Shown here piece by piece: positions 46,759 to 57,824 of a stretch of 64,000 nucleotides of DNA. Location: NCBI RefSeq assembly GCF_000004825.1, contig NW_008805089.1, positions 930,001 through 994,000 of the forward strand, written 5' to 3'. The position numbers and the translations under genes were made by a program. The notes beneath the pieces were generated by a model. The model saw nothing but the letters and a program-made list of their open reading frames with translations, had not been told where the DNA came from and did not search any database. The stretch's first letter is position 1, and each line of letters begins with the position of its first letter. The stretch is from Heterostelium album PN500. Its lineage: Eukaryota; Evosea; Eumycetozoa; Acytosteliales; Acytosteliaceae.

Positions 46759-49700
46759 TTATTTTATTGGTATATTATTTCCATTTGTAGTTGAGGTTGA
46801 AGTAAGTGAATCACTGCTACTGTTATTGTTGCTGTTGCTACTACTGGCATTATGAGGATGATTACTACCGCTATTGTTGTTGTGGCTGCTGCTATTGTTA
46901 TTGTTGTTGTTATTTCCTACATTGATTGGAACACCATTTACTACACCTTTATCCCATTTACTTTCCTTTGGTTTATCTGGTAGAGTTGAACCTGAATAAG
47001 TTGGAGGAGGAGGAGGATGATCCATTGGTCGGTCTCTAAATCTATCTCTTGAAAAATCAGGTCCGCCCCATCTATCTCTTTCTCTCTCCCTATCTCTGTC
47101 TCTCTCACGTTCTCTATCCAACTCCCATTCTCTGTCTCTATCACGTAAATCTCTTTCTCTGTCTCGCATATCTCTCTCTCTGTCCCAATCTCTTTCTCTA
47201 TCAAAGTCACGTCTGTCTCTGTCCCAACCGCGTCTGTCACGGTCTCTCTCTCTGTCCCAATCACGGTCTCTTTCCCATGGAGCATCGTCTCTATATTTGT
47301 ATCTTCCATAATCGCGAGGAGGTCTATCATAAAAGTCTGGTCCTCGTTTGTATGGTGGAGGTGGTGGTCCACCAAAACGATCGCGGCTTCCACGATCACC
47401 ATAGGTATCCATGCGATCGTATGGTGGTGGTGGTCCATAATCATCACGACCACGACTTCCACCCGTTCTGATGGGTGGAGGTGGATAGTCTCTGCCTCTT
47501 TCTGAATAACGACCATATCCGCGCCTGTATTCATCATCATTGTAAGGATCTTTGATGTGTGGATGTGATGGAAGTGGTGGTGGTGGTGATAATCGATTGT
47601 CTGGTCCTGCATGTGGGTACAACAGGGGATCGACAAGTTTGTTGGTTGGTGCGGGTGTTGGTGAGAGTCCATAGCCTGACGACACCTGTTTATAGGGTGA
47701 CTCGTGAAGCAGATGACCATAGTCTAGCTTCGCACTGGGAAGTGGTGAGTAGTCGCTCGCTGGTTTATATGCGCTGCTAGAGTATCCGAGTGAACTGGTT
47801 GTGATGCTCGATCCAAAGTAAAGATCGTCGTATTTCGACTTGTAGGGTGATGTAAGTAATGGATCGATTGCTGTCGTTCTGTAGGCTTCGTGGTGGCTGA
47901 GATGTGGATGGAGTGAGCTCGAGAGACCGGCTGTCTGTTGTGAAGTGAGTGGCGAAATGCCAGCGGTTGTTGACGATTGAGGTGGTGGAGGTGGTCGATT
48001 GATATCGGTGGTGTCGATCGACCACGGTGAATGTATGGTAGTTGGACTGACTGATTTACTCTTGGCTGCGCTTGATGGATGTTGTGAGATGATCTGACGG
48101 AGTGGCTCCTTATAATATGGTTTAGTTTCGTCGATAGTAAAAGTGCTGCTTGCTGAACTGCTGAGTGCGCGACTCGATCCTACCGACGGAACCACAGAGT
48201 CTAGGCTGGGTGGTGATGATCGGTTGATAATAGTAGTGGTAGTGGTTGTTGTTGTCATTGATTTTGACGAGAGTGGTGCAACCACTGGCGATTTACTACT
48301 CTTTGATTTCGAAGCGGATCGATCGGATTTCGATTCCTTCTTGGATGATGACGACGACGATGACTTCTTTTTCGAACTTCCGCTGTCTCGGCTGCTGCTG
48401 TTGCTGTTGGAACTGCTCGTGCTGTCCTTCATCTTCTTGAGACGTTTGTGCTTTCGACTGTTATCCTCGACTTCGCTAGGCTCGCTGAAACTAGAGAGAT
48501 CATCATCCTCCTCTGACTCGGCATCACTTGAAGATGAATCGCTCTCTGAACTGTCGTCACTGGAACTCGAACTGTCTGAATCAACTGTATGTTGTTTACG
48601 CTTGGCAGTCACTTTCTTATTATTACTACTTTTGTCTGCTACTACTACTGCTGGCAGAGGATGACTTTTCCTTTTCGGTATGATCTCTCTGAAGCTTTTT
48701 CTTTTTCTTGCTGCCGCCGCTACTGCTGATTTTTCGAATTTGTCAGACGATGACGACGACTTTGATTTACTGCTGCTGCTGCTGCTGTTGTTGCTGTTGC
48801 TTGAGGATGACGATGATTTCTTTGATGATATCGGTGTTGATGGTGGTAGTGATGGTTTGCTGGCTGTTGGTTTGCTCGGTGTTGATTTCGTTGGTTTTTT
48901 AGATGGTGTTTCGGTCTTGTTGCTGTTGCTATTATTCTTGTGGTGGTTATTGTTTGATTGTTCTACAGGTTTTTCATCGTTATCACTTGCTTCGTCGGTC
49001 ATTTCAGAGCCGTCATCACTGACCTCTGATTCCGATTGAGATGGTTCCGGTTCCGACTCTGAATCATAATCCGCTTCTGGACCAGACTCTTCGTTGTTTT
49101 CAATATATTTAAGTGCTGCATTGTATGCTTTGTGCCACGATTTCTTATTTGGTTTCTTTTTCATTGGAATCGACTTGAAATCAAAAACTGAATCTGGTGG
49201 TAACCAAGCACTATAAGAATTATTATGAATTTTCGTCAATAACTTCAAATTCTTGTTGCTGAATTTCTGTTTTTTTTTTTTTTTAACAATAAATCTATAC
49301 ATACTAATCATTTGAATAAAAGAAGTGTAAAAGTACTACATTTTGATTCTTTGGTTGTGCTTTCTGTACTTCTACTTTAATCGGTGATTTTTGTGGATTG
49401 TGAATCTAAAATGATGAATAAATCATTAATTAGCATTGTGTTATTTTGTTTTTGAAAATCATGAACTATCTATAGTATTATCTTACTCTTGCTGGCCAAA
49501 GTGGATAACCTGTCATTCGTCCATATACAGTCTGTCCATATCTAAAGGGAGTACCGCTAACAAATGAGTTGGTAGATGACTTTGATTTACTGCTACTACT
49601 GCTATCATTCTTTTCTTCTTTCTTTACTTTACTGGATGACGATGAAGAGGACGACGACGATGATTTCTCTTGAGACGACGACTTTTTGCCGTTACTGCTA

Positions 49701-50089
49701 CTGTTGTTGCTCTCCTCTCTATCATCTTTTTCCTTCTTTACTTTACTCGATGATGATGATGACGACGATGAACCGGACGATGAAGACGATGAAGATTTCA
49801 CTTTTTTCCTATCAGCATCAGAGTGATCGATATCATTACTTCCATTACTCTTGGAAGAGCCATTCGAGGAATTATTAGATGCTGCTTTCTTCTCCCAATC
49901 CTCTGTTGTTTGGTGTTTTTGAAAATTTCAAAAAAATTTGAAAAAATTGAAAAAAAAAAAATTCGTAAGTTAGTTAACTTTGAAAATTTGTATGGTTGTC
50001 ACAACAACAACAAAATATATATATATATAGAGTGAGAGGATTATATTATTCATACCTGACTTTGATTTCTTTTTCAACATGCTCATCAT
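46759..50089 (-). CDS. PWWP-domain nuclear protein with Ser-rich and Arg-Asp-rich regions
   Basis: Four exons (50056-50089, 49487-49902, 49340-49405, 46759-49266) give 1007 aa in perfect phase. The short first exon starts MMSMLKKKSKS. A Ser/Lys-rich tract leads to a PWWP domain split by introns: GQTVYGRMTGYPLWPARI, then SYSAWLPPDSVFDF. PWWP domains bind methylated histone tails and DNA. Acidic Glu/Ser tracts, poly-Ser with KK clusters and a Tyr/Pro-rich middle follow. The C-terminal third is a striking RD/RE alternating region (about 48020 down to 46990, e.g. RDRERDLRDRDREWELDRE), like those of splicing and mRNA 3'-processing factors. A chromatin-linked transcription or splicing role is inferred. 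Confidence 0.85.
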
Positions 50090-51279
50090 TTTACTAAAGT
50101 TTTGGTTTGGTTGTTGTTATTAGAGTATCGATACTTCTTCTTTTTTTTTTTTTTTTTTGTTATTGTGTTGTTTTGTTTTGTTTTGTTGTTATATATAAAG
50201 TAGTTGACGCTTTACTGTTTCCGCTGCAGCTTCAAAGAGTTTTGAATTCAATGCAGAGAAAAAAGGCGCCTCTACTCTATATGCTTTGTTCTCTCTCTTT
50301 CGTGGCAATCGAACACGCGGTGTAGTAGAATCCAAAGGCAAATCTCGGTGCTGTAGTTTATCTTGTTTCTATCTGAATCGATCTACAAGATCTAGTCTCT
50401 TCAAGACTTGACTTGACTTCTCTGCTGCTGCTTATGCTATATTCCTTTCTCTTCTCTCTCTATCTCACTAAACAAATAATAGTTATTTTTAATCTAAAAA
50501 TGAAAATAAACCATTATAAAATTAGTTTAGTTAGATATGATTTAAACTAAAATATAAAATCAAAATAATAATAGTGTATTTAACTTACATTCACAATGTC
50601 GATTAATAACGATCGTTCTGAATATATAATGTATTCCTTCAATTTTTGGATTATCACAATAAATATATAATAAATAAAATAAATATAAACAAAAAAAAAA
50701 AAAAAAACCTCAAATGAGTTGAAACAAAACAATTGTTTTTAGCAGAAAAAATTAAAATATATATTATTTTTTTATAGCAAAAACAAAAAAAAACAACAAA
50801 TTTTCAACCGCTTTAAAAAAAAAAAAGTTAATCAAAAAAAAAATTTTAATAACAAATAGATTGATGCAATCTTTTTCTCACCATATTATCTGACATTCAA
50901 TCTTAATTGTGTTGAAAATATTTGAATAAATTGGAAAAAAAAAAAAACAACAAATAAAAAAAAAAAAAAAAAAAAATAATTATCTTGAAAAACAAAAAAA
51001 TTTAATAAAAAATTAAACATAAACATAAAATTCCTAATCGATATATAAACAATTAATATATATTACATTACATTGCATTGTTTAAAAACAAAAAAAAAAA
51101 ACAAAAAACAAAAACAAATATTAAATTAATTAAGTATTAAGTATTTTTAAAAAGTTAGAAAATAATTATTATTATATATGTTTAAAAGATAAAATATATA
51201 TTCAAATTAAAAATTAGAGAATAAAAAAAACAATATTTTTTTTTAACAATAATTTATTGTTAATTTTATATTCGATGAG
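50090..51279. other. Divergent intergenic region between PWWP and VPS9 genes
   Basis: About 1.2 kb shared by two divergent genes. Very long A runs (50690-50708, 50937-50979, 51084-51111) and a TCTC-rich patch at 50230-50470. No gene seen. Confidence 0.45.
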
Positions 51280-52590
51280 ATGATAAGTAATAATGAGGAA
51301 ATATTATCACCTGCAACCACCACCACTACTACAACTACACCAACCAATAACAATGATAACAATGACATAAAATCAAATGAAGATTCAAAAGATAGTACTT
51401 TGATATTGGTTGAACAAAAAGAAGAATGTAAATATTATTATAATTTCAATATTTTTTTAATAGACCTATTTTTTAATTATATCATATTTTCTTTATATTA
51501 ATATTATTTTGACTTAGTAGTCAATGAAAAGGATAGCTCAAGTGATGAAGAGAATATTTTAAAGAATACAAGTAATAATAGTAGTCTAACCGATATTTCA
51601 AGTGTCAGTTCTCAACATTCATCATTGGCATCGATTGATTCAAATTCACCAATACAATCACACAATACAAAAGAAGAGGAAGAGGAGGAAGAAGAAGAAG
51701 TTCAAGTAGAGTCTAAAGATAGTATTCAATTGGAAGATGACGGATTACAAACAACAACAACCACATCATCATCATCATCGTTATTATCAACAAAAACAAT
51801 AGAAACAACAACAACAACAACAATAAAGTCTACGAATGAATTGAGTCTTGACTTTTTAGATGATTTACAATTGACAGAACCAAACTTAACATCTACATCT
51901 ACATCATCAACAACAGCAACCTCTACAATAACAACAACAACAACAACAGAAGAGTCAAGTAAATCTTCAATTCCAATTTCAGCGTCATCTGAAAATTTAA
52001 TGGGAACGTCGCCAAAGCCTAGCTCATATGTCGTTGTTCAACCTACCATTGCCATACTACCCGAACCTGAACTAATTGAAACTGCATCAATGTCCTCTGT
52101 TTCCTCTACGACTATCAATAATAATAATAATAGTAGTAGTAGTAGTAGTAGTATTTCCACTACAGTTATTGCTACAGAATCAAATAGTAGTACATCAAAA
52201 GAACAAGCATTAAAGTCACCTCAACTCATTATGGCTATGCCAACTACACCAGTAGTATCACACCATCAGCGATCTCTATCAACATCTGCTGCCATTACTA
52301 CAACCAGTTTACTATCATCGAATTCATATTCACCTACCTCCTCGTCATCTAGTTTACCTTCGTTAACAATGTCAAGTTCAACCTCATCACTTCCATCCGT
52401 TGTCTCACCATCTACTTCAACAGTAACAAACAACAACAACAATAATAATAACAATAATAAAACAAGCTTTATTAAAAGAATATTTAGAAGAGATACATCA
52501 AAGACATCAGTTATCAAAGAGGAAACTTCACCTTCAACATCCAGCACTCCAGCCAACTCCTTACCTGTTAGTCCAACCGTTACATCTTCG

Positions 52591-52622
<32 letters not shown>

Positions 52623-54482
52623 GTCCAATGTAAATTCCAATACAACAACAACATCATCATCAAACAATCCAACTATTAGTGTATCATCAACAGTTAAAGA
52701 GAATGAAGTATCATTGTTTAATTCACTTTCAAATCTTTTAACACCCGGTGACAAGTCAAAGTCTGCACCACCAACACCCGACTACAAGAAACAACAGCAA
52801 CAACAGCAATTGAAAGATCAAGAGACATCTGCCAAACCAAAACCAGAACCATTTTCATTGCAATACTCAGAGTCTAGTCAGATACCAATATCGTTCTCCA
52901 CACCGAGCTCACCACTTGGCAATGTACAACCAAAGGACTTTGCCAAGTTGATTGAACTGAGCGAGCCGTACTCCTATGAGAGCTTCCTCGAGAAGCTAGA
53001 CAGTGCAACCAATATAAAGTCATCGATTGACAGTTTCGTTAGTAAGCTAAAGAATCGTAAAGTAGCCAACGATGACCTTAGAGAGGCTCTGATGGACTTT
53101 GTTTCGAACATGATGCACTCGCTCAGCTCCGATTCACACTGGGAGAATGCAAGTGACGAAGAGTACACCTATACTACTCACCATCTTCAGCAATATGTAA
53201 TAGAGAAGATCTATGACTATGTATTTAGATCGACGGACGACGATATCGAAAAGGACGAATCACTGCACAAGATGATCGTGAAGCTACACTTTGTCGAGCC
53301 AGCACATCTCGAGATACCGCCAGAGACTTGCAGTGAAGCAATGTGGCAGGAAGCAGGTCAATTCCTTGCAAAGATCAACATCACCAAGAGTTGTCGTCAC
53401 AAAATGATGTACATCGTAAAGAGTTGTAAATCAATACTCAACCATCTCTCTGCAAACAGTGGTGAATCTCATGGTGCTGACTCTCTACTGCCACACCTCA
53501 TCTATGTAGTTTTAAAGTATAATCCACAATATTTAAATTCAAATGTTACGTAAGTTATTGTTGTTTATCAATATATTGGCAGCGCTGCTATAACTTAGCT
53601 AACTATTATTATATCTATATTTTTATATATAGATTTATAAGTAAATTCTCAGACAACTCTGATTCTGAAGCACTTTATTATATGACACAATTGATAGCTG
53701 TAATCTATTTCATTGAGAATATAAATGCAGATTCATTAAAGATTGATAAGAAGGAATATAATCTTTGGATGTCGGGCTCGAATCCTTTGGATCCGACATC
53801 GACAAGCAATACAAAGAGTAGTAGTGGTTCTCTGACATCGTCAGGTGGTGGTGGTGGTGAAAAATCAACACCAAAGACGTCGGTGTTTGATGATGGTGCA
53901 CTCGCTTCGCTTGCAGAGATGTTCCCTGATTGTCATACACAGTATCTGATAGATTGTATTACCTATATCGACACCAAACACAAACATAAATCACCCAAGC
54001 ATCAATTGTCACCTAGTGATCTGGTGAATCGTGTGACCAACATGATTGCAGAACACCAAGGATACCTTCAAGTTAACCAATCAACCTATCCAATGTCATT
54101 GACTGACAGCAATAACAACAACAACAATAATAATAATACTAATAATAGCAACAATACAATCAATGAAAACATACCACCATCCATGATATTCTTACAACAA
54201 CTTTTAGATCAAAAGGAGAGTGAGATAACAAAACTTCAACAACAGACACACAAAGATAAACTAGAGATAAAAGACTTACAAAAGAAACTTTTACTACAAC
54301 AAGATAACAATCAAAAAGATAGCAATAATAATAATAACAATCAAACAATTCACAACTCTGTAAATATGAACCAATTTAGCTTCGAAACAACCAATATCGA
54401 TAATCTAAAGTATTCCGACATACCATTGTTACTAGATCAATATAAATTAATGTTTAAGTTATTATCACAACAACAACAATAA
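51280..54482 (+). CDS. VPS9-CUE guanine nucleotide exchange factor (Rab5 type)
   Basis: Three exons (51280-51427, 51518-53549, 53633-54482) give 1009 aa. The first half is Thr/Ser/Asn-rich and disordered, with a KTSFIKRIFRRDT basic patch. The VPS9 core starts around DFAKLIELSEPYSYESFLEK: a helical bundle, then KMMYIVKSCKSILNHL, GADSLLPHLIYVVLKYNPQY, TFISKF and YYMTQLIAVIYFIENI. A CUE-like ubiquitin-binding domain follows (LASLAEMFPDCHTQYLIDCI), then a coiled coil with Gln-rich end. This order matches yeast Vps9. Role: activates Rab5/Vps21-class GTPases on endosomes, coupled to ubiquitinated cargo. The second acceptor is TTAGTAG, so exon 2 may also begin at 51521, one codon shorter. Confidence 0.92.
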
Positions 54483-54645
54483 TAATAACAAAGCTATCAT
54501 ATATAATATATAATAAAAAAAAGATAAAACTATTTATCTTTGTAAATTAAAATTAAAAAAAAACAAAAAAAAAAAAAGTTATAAAATAATTGATTTATTA
54601 TATTACTTTTATATACGTTTATTTATTTATTATTTATTTTTTAAT

Positions 54646-56303
54646 TTATAAAATTGAGTTTCTAATCTTCAAATCCTTTGTTACACGGAAATACTCTTCG
54701 ACATTCTTGCTCTTTAGATAGTTAATCATTGATTTTCTCTTTGATTGCAATAATGATAGTCTTCTCTTTGCAACGTTATCTTTGTTATTCTTTTGAATAT
54801 GTGCTTCTAAATAATTAATTCTTTCAGTAAAGATTGCAACTATTGAATTGTTATTGATTCAAAGATGTTGATTAGTTTTCATTCACAACTTTTTTATATT
54901 ATTATTATTATTATTATAATACTTACTTTGAACTGAAGTTGATCCAGTATCATTTTTATCGTTACCGAACTTTTGAATACAAACTTGTCTTCTATATGCG
55001 TTGACTTCACCCTGTGAGGCGTTACGGAATGAAAGGAAGTCTCTGAGTTTTGGATGAAGAATCTCTGCTTCCTCTTTGGTGACACCGAAACGGTAGACCT
55101 CTCTCAAGTCCTCTGGTAGCTCCTTCTCTTCGAACTTGGAGGAGACGCTCTCCTCTGTGACGATCTGCTCTGGCTTCATCGCTGGGAAATTCTTGGAGTA
55201 CCACTCTGGGAAGTTGTACCATACACCGAGACCAGTGTAGAAACCGAGTGGTGTGTGTGTGTAGTCGATCCACTTTCTGACTTTGGCCGGGTAGAGTTGG
55301 TAGTACTTGAGGAACGACTTTGGATCTTTGGCTTGCTCTTGCATCTCGACCGGCTTGACGAGGTCGGCATCGGGGAACAACGGCTCGTTAAAGTCCGCTT
55401 CGATTGCACGCAACTCGTTGAACATTGGATCGGTTGCTTCACGCTCCATTTGCTCCGCCGACTTTGGCACGAGTGTCTGTTGTGCACTCAGGAACAGCTG
55501 GTCGAGATACGCTGGCAACTGGTCGGATTTAATCATACGCAAGATGTTGTCTTGTGCTTTCTGTTTGTCGGTCGACTCGGCAAAGAGTTGGTCGTCATCG
55601 ACTTCTTCTTGGCCAACGAATTGTTGGTCACGCAAATTCTTCTCGGATTCACGTGAGAGCTCAGCGTTGTCTTGTCCTTTGATGAGGAATTTCTTGTCAA
55701 ACTCTGCTTGGAATGTCTGCGAGTCCGACTTGTTGTAGACTTCGACGAGATCCACCAGATCCATGATGAGTGCGGTCTGACGAATGTGTTTGATGTATGG
55801 ATGACGCTCGATATAATCGTTTACGATGTCACGTTGGTGAGCGCTGAGTTTGGTCTGATCGGGATTCTCCTTGATGAATTGATCGATCTTGACATTGTCA
55901 CCGAGCTTCAGCGAGTATTCGTCGGTCAGCTGCTTGACACGAATCTTCATTTGCTCCTCTGATTCGATGTTGAACGACGACTTGATGTCGGCGATCAGCA
56001 GATTGAGGTAACTCTTACCCTCTGGTGTACGAAGAAGACGCTCCAACTGAATGAGACCCTGATGATTCTCTGCTGTCGACAAATCCATATCGATACCCAA
56101 GCTAGCGAGTTGATTCTTATCTAAATTGATACCTTTCTCTGAAATCGGTAGATTCAACTCCTTTGAAATGAATCCATAATCAATTGGTTGACTGTAATCG
56201 AATGGTTTTGGATTCTTGAATTGATCTGTGAAATCCTTTAAATTTTCGAATCCAACTTTATTTCCATTGTTATTATTTGATGATGATGAATAATATCTAA
56301 ATG
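54646..56303 (-). CDS. Mitochondrial ribosomal protein uS15 with long N-terminal extension
   Basis: Two supported exons (54927-56303, 54646-54839); exon 2 begins in mid-codon after ATTATAG, so a short 5' exon with the start and presequence is missing from my model. The last 90 residues are a uS15 domain formed across the intron: KFGNDKNDTGSTSVQ, then IAIFTERINYLEAHIQKNN, AKRRLSLLQSKRKSMINYL, VEEYFRV. The preceding 430 residues are unlike any other S15. They are charged and helical, with LDQLFLSAQQTLVP, LYPAKVRKWIDY and GFYTGLGVWYNFPEWY as the most structured parts. Dictyostelid and other protist mitoribosomes often carry such extensions. It overlaps no other gene and convergently faces the VPS9 gene (163 bases). 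Confidence 0.85.
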
Positions 56304-57824
56304 CTATAATTATGTTAAAAGACGAAAATTAATTAATATTGTCACATTATTAAAAAAAAAAAAAGAAATGATATCATAATAATCAACAACAACAAAGACA
56401 ACAATAATCTATATTCACCAATCTTATATATATCTATCTACTAACTTCCACCATTTTTTATATTAAATCCGAAAACATTAATGAGTTTGTTTGAAATCTT
56501 AATATTGATTCAAAATGTGCATTATGTTATCTTTATCTTAAAGTCATGTTGATTCATACTATTCGAAGATGACAACAATGCAACAAATAGTATTAATGTT
56601 GCATTGTTGAATTGTTGTCATTATTGTCATTGTTGTTTCTGTTGTTGTTGACTATTGCCATTTCAATTTTAATTCTTTTCTTACAATTCAAAATCGCAGA
56701 TTTATTAGATTCGATGAGCTGTTTTGTGATATTTGATCTCTTGAGTATATTGATCATCATTTTTTTTGTATCTCTTTTATCTATATAGAATATCTATAGA
56801 TTAACTACTGAATATTATAAATATGAACAAAGAGATTTATTAATTGATTTATTATTGGTGGTGGTGGGTATGATATCAATTTATTTGATCAACTATGCAT
56901 AAAACTAATCACACACACAACAACCGAGTGAATGAAAAAATTGTTTTTCTAAAAATGAAATTCGTGTTTTTGAAAAAAAAATTAATGAGACCTCACACAA
57001 ATTTTTTTATATGATAAAATTGTGGTCAAAAAAATTTGAAAAAAAACCTTGACCAAATTTTTTTTTTCAATAAGGGCAAAGGTGTTCATCAATACAGTGA
57101 CACCACCACAGTAGATTAAATTAATTTTATTAAAAATAAATTTTGATGTATAGGTTTTTTTTTTTTTTTTTTTTTAAATCAGAGGCAGTTCACAATCATC
57201 AATTAACTCATTGAAATTGTATTTGTTCCTAGCAATAAACCTTTTTTTCAAAAAATAATTATTGATTATCAAGATTGAATTTTAATAGTTCAATAATCAA
57301 TATTTATATTTAATATAAAAAAAGGAACTTTATATACCTATATATATTTAATCAATCATGTGTAGGTCTCAATAGTTAATAAATTTAAATTTAGCACAAT
57401 CAACCAAATTTTTCAATCAATCAACAATCAATAATCAATCAATCAATCAATCAGTCAGATTTAAATATGTTTCAAAATGATCAATAAACCAACCAACAAG
57501 CTACCCACAATACTATTAAACAAATTATTACTTCAATCAACAAATTACAAGATAAAAATAGAGTTTTTGGAATAGATTTAGGAAGAAATATAATAAGTTA
57601 TAAAACAGAATATTTAGATTGAAATATATAGATAGGAAATAATATTCATAATTATATATAGATCTTTTTGGATTGATTGATTGATTGGTTAAGATGTTGG
57701 ACATTGAATCAAGAAAAAACTAAAAACAAAAAAAACAAACTAAATTATTTATTATCTAAATATCTAACATTTTTTTATTATTATTATCACTTATATTATA
57801 GATAAACAAAATTCATATGGATTG
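56304..57824. other. Divergent intergenic region between uS15m and ribophorin II
   Basis: About 1.5 kb. It should hold the missing first exon of uS15m (I could not place it: the few ATGs between 56304 and 56560 do not splice in phase) and possibly a 5'-UTR intron of ribophorin II, since a TATATTATAG acceptor lies at 57792-57801. AATC-rich runs occur at 57410-57455. Otherwise AT-rich. Confidence 0.4.

Noticed and set aside
47049-49039. Long plus-strand frames (140, 173 and 119 codons) opposite the PWWP/RD gene
   Set aside because: Shadows of Ser- and Arg-Asp-rich coding sequence; Leu/Asp or Leu/Cys monotony and no splice support.
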